This document shows positions 1-9,079 of a stretch of DNA of 64,000 nucleotides, one piece after another. The translations under genes and the position numbers were made by a program. Positions within the stretch are counted from its first letter, which is position 1. Each line of letters opens with the position of its first letter. Below the pieces are notes generated by a model. It was given only the letters and a program-made list of their open reading frames with translations. It ran no database searches and was not told the DNA's origin. The stretch comes from Candidatus Dechloromonas phosphorivorans. GTDB lineage: Bacteria; Pseudomonadota; Gammaproteobacteria; Burkholderiales; Rhodocyclaceae. Location of the stretch: positions 29,488 through 93,487 of the forward strand of contig JADJMS010000008.1 in NCBI GenBank assembly GCA_016709495.1. Direction: 5' to 3'.

Positions 1-46
1 TATCGCGTTGAAGTTTATATTTTTGACCCCAAGCAAAGGAAACACC

Positions 47-622
47 GTGTTCTCAAAACCCAGCATACTCAATCGCAATGACAACATTTCCAACAAAGAT
101 GGGCGCATCCTGAGCAATACCAACACGCTATCGACGCCAACAACTAATCAGGCGGCCCGTCCGGCACCAACACCAGTGCCACCGCCCGAAACCACACCAG
201 TAGCCAACCCGGTAGTCGCCAGCAACAGTGAACCCGTGATAGGGGCACGCTTGATTGTCGGCCCGGATGTAAAATTAAAAGGAGCTGAAATACTCGATTG
301 CGATACTTTGGTCGTTGAAGGCCGCGTCGAAGCGACAATGGACAGCCGTGTTATTCGCATCGCCGAGCACGGTTCATTTTCCGGCAAGGTCAGCATTGAT
401 ATTGCTGAAATTCACGGAAACTTTGAAGGAGACCTGACTGCTCGAACTCAATTGATCATTCACGCTACCGGTCGTGTAAGCGGTAAAATTCGCTACGGGA
501 AACTGGTTATCGACGAAGGAGGAGAACTTTGCGGTGACATTAACGCCCTATCTGCTGAAAATTCGACTCCGTCACGCCTGAGTCGTGAAACCCCGCCCAG
601 TCTTAACGTGATTGCGGGTTGA
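47..622 (+). CDS. Bactofilin family polymer-forming protein
   Basis: Likely a bactofilin, a small cytosolic or membrane-associated protein that polymerises without nucleotide into filaments used as scaffolds for cell shape, polarity or envelope enzymes. The core (about residues 65-170) shows the regular beta-helix rhythm of the family: short hydrophobic strands separated by Gly/Asp turns (GARLIVGPDVKLKGAEI, LVVEGRVEATM, GKIRYGKLVIDEGGEL). It is preceded by a Pro/Thr-rich disordered tail of about 60 residues. I chose GTG at 47 because AAAGGA lies 7 bases upstream; an upstream TTG at 8 lacks such a site. The open frame reaches close to the window edge, so an upstream partner cannot be seen. Family assignment is confident; the cellular role is inferred. 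Confidence 0.8.
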   Translation: MFSKPSILNRNDNISNKDGRILSNTNTLSTPTTNQAARPAPTPVPPPETTPVANPVVASNSEPVIGARLIVGPDVKLKGAEILDCDTLVVEGRVEATMDSRVIRIAEHGSFSGKVSIDIAEIHGNFEGDLTARTQLIIHATGRVSGKIRYGKLVIDEGGELCGDINALSAENSTPSRLSRETPPSLNVIAG

Positions 623-653
623 TTCCAGACGAATAAACGAACACAATCATTTA

Positions 654-1328
654 ATGCATATTCCAACCAGTGCTCCATCACACCATAGCCAGACTGCAAC
701 GGTTTCTGCTGTGCAACCCAAACAGCCTGACAGCTATGGCGGTTTGCTGGTTCGACCAGTAGTTAGCCATCGCGAGGAGCATGCCTGCCATGAACTGGTG
801 CGTCGCATGTATGCTTGGCGTGGCTATCTGACCGAACTCGCAAGCCCGCATTTATCACGCGACCGGCTCACTCTGGCCGCGTGGCGTGATGGCGAATTGG
901 CGGCGACGTTGACCCTGGCACGTGACAATGGCAGCAATCTGATGGCAGAAGCTCTTTATCCGGCAGAGATTGCCGAACTGCGCAGCAAGGAACGCATTAT
1001 TTGTGAATACTCGCGCCTTGCCATAGACCCGGTAACCAGCTCAACCCAGCTTATGGAACAATTTTTTCCGTATGGCCTATGATCTCGCAAAACGCATTTT
1101 TTGGCAAAAGATGCGATCGTCGAAATCAATCCGAGGCATAGACGTTTTTACGAACGAGAAATCGGATTTACTCAACTAGGACCACTGCGCGTCTGCCCTC
1201 GGGTGGACGCCCCTGCCTTGCTTTTGTATCGTGACATGGAACAGCCCCACAAGGCCAGGCTTCGCGCCTCTCATGGCCATCTTCAGTTACCCGACTTACC
1301 CATCGCCAGGCATCCAATCACGCCCTGA
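654..1328 (+). pseudogene. FeeM-like N-acyl amino acid synthase (GNAT fold), frame broken
   Basis: Resembles FeeM/PEP-CTERM-associated acyltransferases, GNAT-fold enzymes related to autoinducer synthases that transfer an acyl chain from acyl-ACP to an amino acid. The N-terminal piece contains RPVVSHREEHACHELVRRMY and CEYSRLAIDP; the C-terminal piece contains INPRHRRFYEREIGF and a CPRVDAPALLLY end. The two halves are out of frame. Reading FRMAYDLAKRIFLAKDA across the gap needs one T fewer in the T-run near 1070 and one T more in the T-run near 1100, so two compensating homopolymer errors are more likely than decay. It follows the bactofilin gene after 31 bases. Substrate unknown. Confidence 0.55.
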
Positions 1329-1400
1329 GTCGTTTATCGATGTCCGCCGCCACGGTTCTTGGGTAAACTGTTTCACTTTCTTCGCCCACCCCGAGAACCC

Positions 1401-3086
1401 ATGGCCCAATATGTAATGTCGATGCTGCGCGTCAGCAAGACCGTGCCGCCCAAGCGGCAGATCATCAAGGATATCTCCCTCTCCTTCTTTCCCGGCGCCA
1501 AGATCGGGCTGCTCGGCTTAAACGGTTCCGGCAAGTCCACCGTGCTACGCATCATGGCCAATGTCGATAAGGAATACGACGGCGAAGTCCAGCATCTGGC
1601 CGGCGTATCCATCGGTTATCTGCCACAGGAGCCGTTGCTGGACCCGGCCAAGACGGTCAAGGAAGAAGTTGAATCCGCCCTTGGTGAAGTGATGCAAGCG
1701 CAGAGCAAGCTGGAAGCCGTCTACGCCGCCTACGCCGAAGAAGATGCCGACTTCGACAAACTGGCCGAAGAACAGGCTCGCCTCGAAGCAATCATCGCTA
1801 CCGCCGGCTCCGATACCGAAGCCCAGATGGAACTGGCCGCCGACGCCCTGCGCCTGCCACCCTGGGATGCCGTGATCGGCGTGCTCTCCGGCGGTGAAAA
1901 GCGCCGCGTTGCGCTGTGCAAGCTGCTGCTGTCGCGCCCCGACATGCTGCTGCTCGACGAACCCACCAACCACCTCGACGCCGAATCCGTCGAATGGCTG
2001 GAACAGTTCCTGGTGCGCTTCCCGGGCACCGTGGTGGCCGTCACGCACGATCGCTACTTCCTCGACAACGCTGCCGAGTGGATTCTCGAACTCGACCGTG
2101 GCCACGGCATTCCATACAAGGGCAACTACTCGTCCTGGCTGGAGCAGAAGGAAGCCCGTCTGGAAACCGAAAACAAGCAGATCGACGCCCACATGAAGGC
2201 GATGAAGCAGGAACTGGAATGGGTTCGCTCCAATCCCAAAGCGCGTCAGGCCAAGTCGAAATCCCGCCTGTCGCGCTTCGAGGAACTGTCCAGCCAGGAA
2301 TACCAGAAGCGCAACGAGACGCAGGAAATCTTTATCCCGGTCGGTGAGCGTCTGGGCGGCAAGGTTATCGAATTCACCGGCGTAACCAAGTCCTTCGGCG
2401 ACAAACTGCTTTTGGACAACGTCAGCTTCACCATCCCGGCCGGCGCCATCGTCGGCATCATCGGCCCGAACGGTGCCGGTAAATCGACGCTGTTCAAGAT
2501 GATCACCGGCCAGCAACAGCCGGACTCCGGCGAAGTCGACATCGGCCCGACGGTCAAGATGGCTTACGTCGATCAATCACGTGACTGCCTCGATGGCACT
2601 AAAACCGTCTTTGAAGAATTGGCTCAGGGTAGCGACATCCTGCAAATTGGCAAATTCGAAATGCCGTCGCGCGCCTATATCGGCCGCTTCAACTTCAAAG
2701 GTGCTGATCAAGGCAAGCAGGTCGGCAATCTCTCCGGCGGCGAACGCGGTCGTCTGCATCTGGCCAAAACTCTGATGACCGGTGGCAATGTTCTGCTGCT
2801 CGACGAACCGTCCAACGACCTTGACGTGGAAACCCTGCGTGCGCTGGAAGATGCGCTGCTCGAATTCCCCGGCTGTGCGATGGTCATTTCGCATGATCGC
2901 TGGTTCCTTGACCGTATCTGTACGCACATCCTGTCAGCCGAAGGCGATTCACAGTGGAATTTCTTCGAAGGAAACTTCCAGGAATACGAGGAAGACAAAA
3001 AGAAACGTTTGGGTGAAGAAGGTGCCAAGCCGAAGCGCATTCGCTACAAGCCGATTACACTGCTGGGCAAAATTCGGTTGCCGTAA
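1401..3086 (+). CDS. ettA: Energy-dependent translational throttle protein EttA (ABC-F)
   Basis: ABC-F ATPase that binds the ribosomal E site and gates entry into elongation according to ATP/ADP. Two ABC domains without membrane segments: Walker A GLNGSGKS (residues 39-46), signature LSGGEKRR, Walker B LLLLDEPTNHLD, then the charged interdomain linker (PtIM) with a Lys/Arg-rich stretch near residues 270-290, a second Walker A GPNGAGKS (about 355-362), second signature LSGGERGR and LLLDEPSNDLD. The C-terminal segment GEEGAKPKRIRYKPIT is typical of EttA within ABC-F. Length 561 residues, as usual for the family. I chose ATG 1401 (MAQYVMSMLRVSK), the canonical N-terminus. Monocistronic, followed by a strong terminator. 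Confidence 0.95.
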   Translation: MAQYVMSMLRVSKTVPPKRQIIKDISLSFFPGAKIGLLGLNGSGKSTVLRIMANVDKEYDGEVQHLAGVSIGYLPQEPLLDPAKTVKEEVESALGEVMQAQSKLEAVYAAYAEEDADFDKLAEEQARLEAIIATAGSDTEAQMELAADALRLPPWDAVIGVLSGGEKRRVALCKLLLSRPDMLLLDEPTNHLDAESVEWLEQFLVRFPGTVVAVTHDRYFLDNAAEWILELDRGHGIPYKGNYSSWLEQKEARLETENKQIDAHMKAMKQELEWVRSNPKARQAKSKSRLSRFEELSSQEYQKRNETQEIFIPVGERLGGKVIEFTGVTKSFGDKLLLDNVSFTIPAGAIVGIIGPNGAGKSTLFKMITGQQQPDSGEVDIGPTVKMAYVDQSRDCLDGTKTVFEELAQGSDILQIGKFEMPSRAYIGRFNFKGADQGKQVGNLSGGERGRLHLAKTLMTGGNVLLLDEPSNDLDVETLRALEDALLEFPGCAMVISHDRWFLDRICTHILSAEGDSQWNFFEGNFQEYEEDKKKRLGEEGAKPKRIRYKPITLLGKIRLP

Positions 3087-3114
3087 CAGCGAACCAGAAA
3101 ACCGCCAATGCAAA

Positions 3115-3143
3115 ACGGGCGCCGCTTGGCGCCCGTTCTTCTT
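3115..3143 (+). terminator. Intrinsic terminator after ettA
   Basis: A perfect 9-base stem (ACGGGCGCC / GGCGCCCGT) with a GCTT loop, followed by a T-rich tract, lies 29 bases after the ettA stop. It can also serve the convergent small gene at 3177-3455. Confidence 0.85.
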
Positions 3144-3176
3144 TGCACCCCGCCAACGCGAGGTGCGTAATAAAAC

Positions 3177-3455
3177 TCAGTGCTTAAGATTAGCAGAAAA
3201 AACCGCTTTGGTATTTTCTGAAAACTGAAAGTCGGTAAACGCGCGGTTGATCTCAGCTTCGTTACGGCCTTCGGTATGATCTTCGAAGCAAATGCCAATT
3301 ACTTTTCCGTTGGCAGCCAGTGTCTGGAAAGCAAAACGCCAGCGCTGAGCCTCAGCCAAACGCTCGCGCAGATCAGCTTCGTTGGAAATTGAAATGCCGG
3401 CATTTTTCAAGGAATCCAGAAATTGCTCAAAGGACTCTGTACTCAAACTACCCAT
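3177..3455 (-). CDS. Hypothetical protein, 92 aa
   Basis: Small acidic protein that I do not recognise. No signal peptide or membrane segment. The N-terminal third is predicted helical (SFEQFLDSLKNAGISI, ADLRERLAEAQRWRFAFQTL) and the C-terminal part is polar. An ACGGAGTT ribosome site sits just ahead of the ATG, which supports expression. It stands alone, convergent to ettA and divergent from the methyltransferase gene at 3568. No function is proposed. Confidence 0.6.
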   Translation of the reverse strand: MGSLSTESFEQFLDSLKNAGISISNEADLRERLAEAQRWRFAFQTLAANGKVIGICFEDHTEGRNEAEINRAFTDFQFSENTKAVFSANLKH

Positions 3456-3567
3456 TTATAACTCCGTTATCAGTGCGGTGTTGAATCACCATGAGCCTAA
3501 TAACGACCCTCTTGCAATTCGGTTGACACGAAAGTGATAGGAAAATGAATGAGATAATGGCGGGCAT

Positions 3568-4401
3568 ATGAAAAAGCAAAATACCCCTGCCGAGATTCCT
3601 GAAATTCGCCCCGGGCAATCCATCGAACTGCTCAAGGAACTGCACATCCTGACGCGTGATGGCAAGCTCAATCAGGATACGCGGCGCAAACTGAAGCAGG
3701 TTTATCACCTTTACCAGTTCATCGAGCCGCTCCTGGCCGATGCGCAAAGTCTGGCCGATCACGGTGCCGGTAAATCCTATCTCGGCTTCATTCTGTACGA
3801 TCTGTTCTTCAAGGCTAAGGAGGCCGGTCACATCTACGGCATCGAAACACGTAAGGAGCTGGTTGAAAAATCACGCGAACTAGCAGCCCGGCTTGGCTTT
3901 GAGCGGATGAGTTTTCTTGATATCACGGTTGAAGAATCCACCCATTCCAGCGCCCTGCCTGAGCAAATCGATGTCGTCACCGCCCTGCATGCCTGCAACA
4001 CCGCCACCGATGACGCCATCCGTTTTGCGCTGACCAAGCATGCCAAACACATCGTACTGGTGCCCTGCTGTCAGGCCGAAGTAGCTGCGGCCATGCGTGC
4101 TGGCAAGAGCGCCGCGCTGGCGAAAACGCCACTTTCCGAACTCTGGCGCCACCCGATCCACACGCGCGAACTTGGCAGCCATCTGAGCAATGTCCTGCGC
4201 TGCCTGCTGCTCGAATCCCATGGCTATCAAGTCACGGTCACCGAACTGGTTGGCTGGGAGCATTCGATGAAGAACGAACTGATCATCGCCACAAAATCAG
4301 CCGCAAAATCCGGTCGACCACAACAGATTGCCCGTGAACGTGCTGAAGCCATCCTGCGCGAGTTCAACATCGAAGAACTTGCGCCGCGTTTTACTTACTA
4401 A
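3568..4401 (+). CDS. SAM-dependent methyltransferase (Methyltransf_32-like)
   Basis: 277-residue Rossmann-type methyltransferase. The glycine motif I is ADHGAGKSYLGFILYDLFF (about residues 62-80), followed by the acidic strand IYGIETRKELVEKS, a motif IV-like LHACNTATDDAIRFAL and VLVPCCQAEVA. The HAC...PCCQ pair is typical of the METTL25/Methyltransf_32 group, whose members methylate RNA or protein; the bacterial substrate is not known to me. The start ATG 3568 is 5 codons before a conserved-looking helical N-terminus. It lies 5 bases before the U32 gene, so the two are probably co-transcribed. A second protein of the same type is at 11393-12565. Confidence 0.8.
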   Translation: MKKQNTPAEIPEIRPGQSIELLKELHILTRDGKLNQDTRRKLKQVYHLYQFIEPLLADAQSLADHGAGKSYLGFILYDLFFKAKEAGHIYGIETRKELVEKSRELAARLGFERMSFLDITVEESTHSSALPEQIDVVTALHACNTATDDAIRFALTKHAKHIVLVPCCQAEVAAAMRAGKSAALAKTPLSELWRHPIHTRELGSHLSNVLRCLLLESHGYQVTVTELVGWEHSMKNELIIATKSAAKSGRPQQIARERAEAILREFNIEELAPRFTY

Positions 4402-4406
4402 GCTAA

Positions 4407-6289
4407 ATGACTGAACTCGAACTCCTCGCCCCGCCAAGAACGCCGACTTTGGCATCGAAGCCATCCGCCACGGGGCTGATGCCGTCTATATTGGCGGCCC
4501 GGCCTTTGGTGCCCGCTACGGCGCCGGCAATGATGTTGCCGAGATCAAGCGCCTGTGCGACTTTGCCCATCGCTTTCGGGCCAAGGTCTTTGTCGCGCTC
4601 AACACCATTTTGCAGGACGACGAACTGGAAACCAGCCGCCAGTTGGCATGGGAACTCTACGAAGCCGGTGCGGATGCCCTGATCATTCAGGACATGGGCC
4701 TGCTGGAAATGGATTTGCCGCCAATCAGTTGCACGCCAGCACGCAGACTGACAACCGCAACGCCGACAAAGTTAAATTTCTTGAAGATGTCGGTTTTTCC
4801 CAGGTCGTACTGGCACGCGAACTGTCGCTCGACGAAGTGGCAGCAATTCGGGCAAAACCAGTGCCACGCTCGAATATTTTGTTCATGGCGCACTGTGCGT
4901 CGCCTTCAGCGGTCAGTGCTTCATCAGCCACGCCCATACCGGACGCAGCGCCAATCGTGGCGAATGCTCGCAAGCCTGCCGCCTGCCTTACACACTGACC
5001 GACGAGAAGGGCAAGGTCATCACCGAGAACCAGCATTTGCTGTCGATGAAGGACAACAACCAGACCGACAACATCCTCGCGCTGGCCCAGGCGGGAGTCG
5101 GTTCGTTCAAGATCGAAGGGCGGTTGAAAGACCTTTCCTACGTCAAGAACATCACCGCGCACTATCGCGGCCTGCTCGACGAGGTGATCGCCAACAACCC
5201 GGAATTCACCCGCGCCTCCAGCGGGCGCAGCACTTACACCTTCACGCCACAGCCGGACAAAACTTTCAACCGTGGCTATACCGATTATTTTGCTGGCGGT
5301 CGTCAAGACGACATCGGCGCTTTCGATTCGCCGGCCTTCGTTGGTGAACTGATTGGCGAAGTGGTAGAAATTGGCGAAGGCTCATTCACGGTCAACGCCG
5401 AAAAACCTTTCCATAACGGCGACGGCGTTTGCTTCTACGACGCCCACGGCGAAGTCGTCGGCATGCGTATCAACCGCGCCGAGGGCAAAACCCTGTTCCC
5501 GGCGGAAATGCCGGAAGAACTCAGCGAAGGCGCCACCCTCTTCCGCAATCGCGATCAGGAATTCGAGCGTTCGCTGGAAAAGGAATCGGCAAATCGTCGC
5601 ATATCAGTCAAACCACTGTTTGCCGAAACCGCCACGGGTTTTGCACTGACCCTGAGCGACGAGGATGGCGTATCTGTTACGGTCAACCTCGAAAAATGCG
5701 AAAAAATTGGTAGTGAAATTGCACAGAATCCGGAAAACGCACTCGCCAAACTCAAAGAGAATCTCGGCAAATTCGGCAACACGATGTTTGTCGCTGAACC
5801 GGTTGAACTCAAACTATCGCAGCGTGGTTCCTGCCGGTCAGCGCAGTCAACGCCCTGCGCCGCGAAGCCACCGAAAAACTGGAGGCCGCCCGCCTCGCCA
5901 ACTACCAGCGCCCTTTACGTGCCAATCCGGCCGCCAATCCGGTGCCCTATCCGCAGGAAGAACTCACTTACCTCGGCAACGTCTTCAACGCCAAGGCCCG
6001 CCAGTTCTACGAAAAACACGGAGTCAAACTGATCGCCGAAGCCTACGAAGCAAATCAGGAAAAAGGCATGGTCTCGCTGATGATCACCCGCCACTGCCTG
6101 CGCTACAGCTTCAATCTTTGCCCGAAAGAGGTCAAACACCTCAAGCCCGACCCGATGACCTTGATCAACGGCAGCGAAAAACTGATCCTGAAATTTGACT
6201 GCAAGGCCTGCGAAATGCACGTCATCGGCAAGATGAAGAAGGGCGTCGTACTTAACCTTGGGTCGATCCGGCCAGGAACTGGCGGCTGA
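4407..6289 (+). pseudogene. U32 family peptidase-like protein (RlhA-type), four frameshifts
   Basis: Reassembled from several frames, this is a long U32-family protein of about 620 residues. That size, plus a DUF3656-like middle (YFAGGRQDDIGAFDSPAF), fits RlhA, which is needed for 5-hydroxycytidine formation in 23S rRNA, rather than the shorter TrhP. Visible blocks: FGIEAIRHGADAVYIGGPAF, ASTQTDNRNADKVKFLEDVG, CSQACRLPYTLTDEKG, and GVGSFKIEGRLKDLSYVKNI with Cys residues for a metal cluster. The C-terminus has RHCLRYSFNLCPKE and KFDCKACEMH. Frame breaks lie near 4430, 4720, 4853 and 5823, each fixable by one base. Conservation on both sides of every break argues for sequence error over decay. 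Confidence 0.75.
5676..5687 (+). repeat. Dispersed 12-mer GTTACGGTCRAC, exact copy (A form)
   Basis: Exact GTTACGGTCAAC preceded by CT, inside the U32 gene, where it is read as Val-Thr-Val-Asn. One of ten exact copies in the window. Confidence 0.85.
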
Positions 6290-6302
6290 ATTCTGGGGAG
6301 GC

Positions 6303-7013
6303 TTACCCCGCCTTCCTCAACATATCCACACGCTGCGGATTGAAGAAGGTCGCACCTTCCGGGGTCAGGTAGGACTCGAACTTTTCCTTCACCTGTTGAT
6401 ATAGGGCCGGAGCGAGTTGATGGTTGGAGTGGGTGACCTGAATCATCCGCTGGTCGAACTGATCGAAATTTTCAAAGAAGCTGCGGGTGTTGAAAAACAG
6501 CTGCTTTTCGAGGCTCAGGCTGCCAGCGTCAACGGCCTTGCAGATGGCAGCAAAGGCGGCTTCACGCACCATTTTTTCGTCATGGAACAGGCGGAATACT
6601 TCATTCAGATCACCGGCAAAGACCGGCTCGGAAATCCATGCCAAGCCACCCGGTTTGAGAACGCGGGCGATTTCACTTAGCGCCTGATCCATATGTGCCA
6701 CCGGCACATGGTGCAGGGATTTGAACATCAGCACGATGTCGAAACTATTGTCAGTTGCTGGTATGGCCTCCGCGCCACCGTGGCTGAAACGCACTTGTGG
6801 CAAGTCGCTAACCTGTAGATTGCGCTGATGCTGAATGTCATCAACCTCAAGGGCAACGATTTCCTTCAGCCTGCCAGTTTCGGCCAGCAGGCGGGTTTTC
6901 TCGGCCTTGCCACAGCCGAGTTCGAGTACTCGGGCACCATCGAAAGGCAGTTCGGCCAGCATGAGTTTGATTTCGTTGACTTGCGCAGTCTGGTTTGGAT
7001 CGGCAATTTTCAT
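6303..7013 (-). CDS. Class I SAM-dependent methyltransferase
   Basis: Small-molecule type methyltransferase (Methyltransf_11/UbiE-like fold). Motif I is VLELGCGKAEKTRLLAETG, followed by acidic strand end IVALEVDD, motif IV-like NSFDIVLMFKSLHHV and post-motif ALSEIARVLKPGGLAWISEPV. The substrate is not deducible. I chose ATG at 7013 (MKIADPNQTAQ), with GGAAAG 7 bases upstream; an in-frame ATG at 7082 would add 23 residues, has no good ribosome site, and would place the 12-mer at 7064-7075 inside the protein. Convergent with the U32 gene, with only 13 bases between stops and no clear terminator. Confidence 0.75.
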   Translation of the reverse strand: MKIADPNQTAQVNEIKLMLAELPFDGARVLELGCGKAEKTRLLAETGRLKEIVALEVDDIQHQRNLQVSDLPQVRFSHGGAEAIPATDNSFDIVLMFKSLHHVPVAHMDQALSEIARVLKPGGLAWISEPVFAGDLNEVFRLFHDEKMVREAAFAAICKAVDAGSLSLEKQLFFNTRSFFENFDQFDQRMIQVTHSNHQLAPALYQQVKEKFESYLTPEGATFFNPQRVDMLRKAG

Positions 7014-7063
7014 GGCAACACTTTCCGGCGTTTGTTGTTCAAAATTTTTCACCCAATTTAGTT

Positions 7064-7075
7064 GTTGACCGTAAC
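7064..7075 (-). repeat. Dispersed 12-mer GTTACGGTCRAC, exact copy (A form)
   Basis: Reads GTTGACCGTAAC on the + strand, with the outer AG/CT context also kept. It lies just upstream of, or at the extreme 5' end of, the methyltransferase gene. Confidence 0.85.
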
Positions 7076-7158
7076 AGTTCATCCGCCAGCAATCGGAAAA
7101 TCAATGCAGGCCTGCGCTATAGTTTCGGCTTCAACTTTTTTGCCTCGCCACGCTTCAG

Positions 7159-7878
7159 ATGAAACCGACACCCTGCCCTTCTTGCAGCCAAACGATGAGC
7201 AAACATCGTTTTGAACGCTTGCTGCACGGCGAAGTAGTGCTTGATCTGTGTTTTTCCTGTCAGGGCATCTGGTTTGATGAATATGAGAGCGCCCAGATCA
7301 CACCGGGCGGCATTCTCGAACTGTTCAAGTTGATCCATGAACACAACGACGATCAGCGCATCCCTCTGCGTGATCCATTAAAGTGCCCGCGCTGCAGTGA
7401 AAAGTTGCTGCATGGTCTGGATGTCGCCAAACATGGCGGCAAATTCAACTACCACCGCTGCCTGCAAAAGCATGGGCGCTTCACAACATTCGCCCAATTC
7501 ATGATCGAGAAGGGTTTTGTTCGGCAACTCAATCCGGCTGAAATTGACGAATTATCAGCAACTGTTGGCATCGTCCGCTGCATGGGTTGCGGCGCCCCGG
7601 TCGACATTCGCAAAGATCACGCTTGCGGTCATTGCCGGGCACCCATTGCAATCCTTGACCCGACCGCCATTGAGCAAGCACTGGCCCGCTACCAGCAGGC
7701 AGAGGTCAAACGCTCGACTCGCGATGTTGAAACACTGGGTGACGCCATCATCATGCGCGAACGCGAAAAGTCTCGCCTCAAACGCAGCAAACAAGAGCCG
7801 GAAAACGCCGGTATCATCGATGTTGTCGATCTGCTTTCAACAGGCGCCGAACTGGTCTGGAATTTGATCAAGCGATAA
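7159..7878 (+). CDS. Zinc-ribbon protein (zf-TFIIB-like), 239 aa
   Basis: Cytosolic protein built around several Cys pairs: CPSCSQTM plus CFSCQGIWFDEYE (a zf-TFIIB-type ribbon near residues 6-42), CPRCSEKLL (about 79) with a later HRCLQKH, and CMGCGAPVDIRKDHACGHC (about 141-159). Each looks like one half of a four-Cys zinc site. The C-terminal region is charged and helical (MREREKSRLKRSKQEPEN), then ends in a short hydrophobic helix (IDVVDLLSTGAELVWNLIKR). Similar ribbons occur in proteins of unknown function in betaproteobacteria. No partner gene; a terminator follows directly. Confidence 0.7.
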   Translation: MKPTPCPSCSQTMSKHRFERLLHGEVVLDLCFSCQGIWFDEYESAQITPGGILELFKLIHEHNDDQRIPLRDPLKCPRCSEKLLHGLDVAKHGGKFNYHRCLQKHGRFTTFAQFMIEKGFVRQLNPAEIDELSATVGIVRCMGCGAPVDIRKDHACGHCRAPIAILDPTAIEQALARYQQAEVKRSTRDVETLGDAIIMREREKSRLKRSKQEPENAGIIDVVDLLSTGAELVWNLIKR

Positions 7879-7880
7879 AA

Positions 7881-7907
7881 AAAGGCGAACCGCAGTTCGC
7901 CTTTTTG
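7881..7907. terminator. Bidirectional intrinsic terminator
   Basis: A 10-base stem AAAGGCGAAC / GTTCGCCTTT with a CGCA loop and T-runs on both strands. It separates the convergent zinc-ribbon gene and OmpA-like gene. Confidence 0.85.
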
Positions 7908-7923
7908 ATAAAGCTGGAAAAAA

Positions 7924-8391
7924 TTACTGAACGCGAATCTCGACGCGACGGCCTTCTTCAGCACTGCCCGTACCTACCGTCGATTCCGGCTTGCGGAACC
8001 TGACGCGATCAGCCGCAACACCACCAGCAACCAGTGCATCACGAACGGCTTCGGCGCGGCCCTTGGCTAACTCGGCATTACGTGCCGGATCACCAGACGG
8101 GTCATGAAAACCGGAGAGCAAAACAATGGCTTTCGGATTAAGCGCAAGCGCTGCCATTGTCTGGGAAACGACCGCTTGGTCAGCATCATTCAAAGCGGCC
8201 TGGCCGACTTCAAAATAAACCTTGGCCAGCGCATCGCCAACCGGTGCAATTTCCGCTTCAGTGGTTGCCTTAGCCGGGGCAACAGGCGCTGGGGAACCTT
8301 TCCACAGAGAGATACCAAAAACAAGTACAAAGAAACCAAACAACGCGCCAACCACTACGCCAATATCTTCGCCTTCATCATTTGTTGCCAT
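7924..8391 (-). CDS. OmpA-C domain protein with N-terminal membrane anchor
   Basis: 155 residues. One membrane helix (VVVGALFGFFVLVFGISLW, residues 12-30) is followed by an Ala/Pro linker and a peptidoglycan-binding OmpA-like domain: KVYFEVGQAALNDADQ, AIVLLSGFHDPSGDPARNAELAKGRAEAVRD, and an ending RRVEIRVQ. The Asp and Arg positions that grip diaminopimelate in this family appear as HDPSGD and the NAELAKGRA helix. Probably anchored in the inner membrane and reaching into the periplasm. It may form an operon with yaeQ upstream (62-base gap). Confidence 0.8.
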   Translation of the reverse strand: MATNDEGEDIGVVVGALFGFFVLVFGISLWKGSPAPVAPAKATTEAEIAPVGDALAKVYFEVGQAALNDADQAVVSQTMAALALNPKAIVLLSGFHDPSGDPARNAELAKGRAEAVRDALVAGGVAADRVRFRKPESTVGTGSAEEGRRVEIRVQ

Positions 8392-8452
8392 GCGTTACCT
8401 CTCCTGAAAATTGATTTAACCGCACGATTCTAGCCGGAAATTGCAGCCAGAG

Positions 8453-8989
8453 CTATATGCCGCTGGCCTGTAGCACCTGAGGGTGCAACTCAACACCTTC
8501 CATGTAAATCGCCCCTTCCTGAATGGTGCATGAGAGCTTCATCTTGCGTTCGGCAAGTGCAGCCAATGCCAGCCCTTCTTCAGCGGAAAGCCGATAGACA
8601 TCGAGGTTGCCAAAGCGCTTGAGATTGCCGGAACTTTGTTGCCACCAGGCATCCACCGTACGTGCCCCATAGGCCAGCAAAACCACACGATCAGCACGGC
8701 CACAAGCTTTGCGGATTCTCGTTTCGTCGGGCAAACCGACCTCTATCCAGAGCCGGATGACGCCAGATGGGTCTATCTCCCACACGGCCGCCTCGTCATC
8801 ACTCGACACGCCCTTGCCGAATGAAAGATCCTGACCTGCGTACATGGCAAAAGCCAGCAAGCGAACCATCATCCGCTCGTCAGTCTCTGATGGATGTCTG
8901 GCAATGGTCAGTGCGTATTCCGCGAAATGCGAGCGGTCGAGGTCGGCGACTTGCAGATCTGCCTTGTATATAGTTGCTTTAAGAGCCAT
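8453..8989 (-). CDS. yaeQ: YaeQ family protein
   Basis: 178 residues matching YaeQ along the whole length: start MALKATIYKADLQVADLDR, middle HPSETDERMMVRLLAFAMYA, SFGKGVSSDDEAAVWEID, WIEVGLPDETRIRKACGRAD and the ending MEGVELHPQVLQ. The fold is related to PD-(D/E)xK nucleases, and the ERMMVRLLAF and EAAVW...WIEVG blocks correspond to that core. Early links to haemolysin expression came from suppressing rfaH and are not well explained, so the biological role is unclear. Soluble, no signal peptide. Confidence 0.9.
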   Translation of the reverse strand: MALKATIYKADLQVADLDRSHFAEYALTIARHPSETDERMMVRLLAFAMYAGQDLSFGKGVSSDDEAAVWEIDPSGVIRLWIEVGLPDETRIRKACGRADRVVLLAYGARTVDAWWQQSSGNLKRFGNLDVYRLSAEEGLALAALAERKMKLSCTIQEGAIYMEGVELHPQVLQASGI

Positions 8990-9079
8990 GTGCGCGCAAT
9001 TAAAAAGGGGCGATTATCCCATGACGATTCATGCAAACAGGTCTACGATAGAAATAGCTCAATCAACGGAGAATCTCAA

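Noticed and set aside
1545..2576. Long antisense frame (343 codons) across ettA
   Set aside because: Mirror of a codon-biased ABC-F gene in a GC-rich genome; the translation has no recognisable domain.
5385..5396. TTCACGGTCAAC and 42929 GTTAACCGCAAC as further copies of the 12-mer
   Set aside because: Two mismatches each; close to what chance gives in Thr-Val-Asn coding DNA, so not counted.
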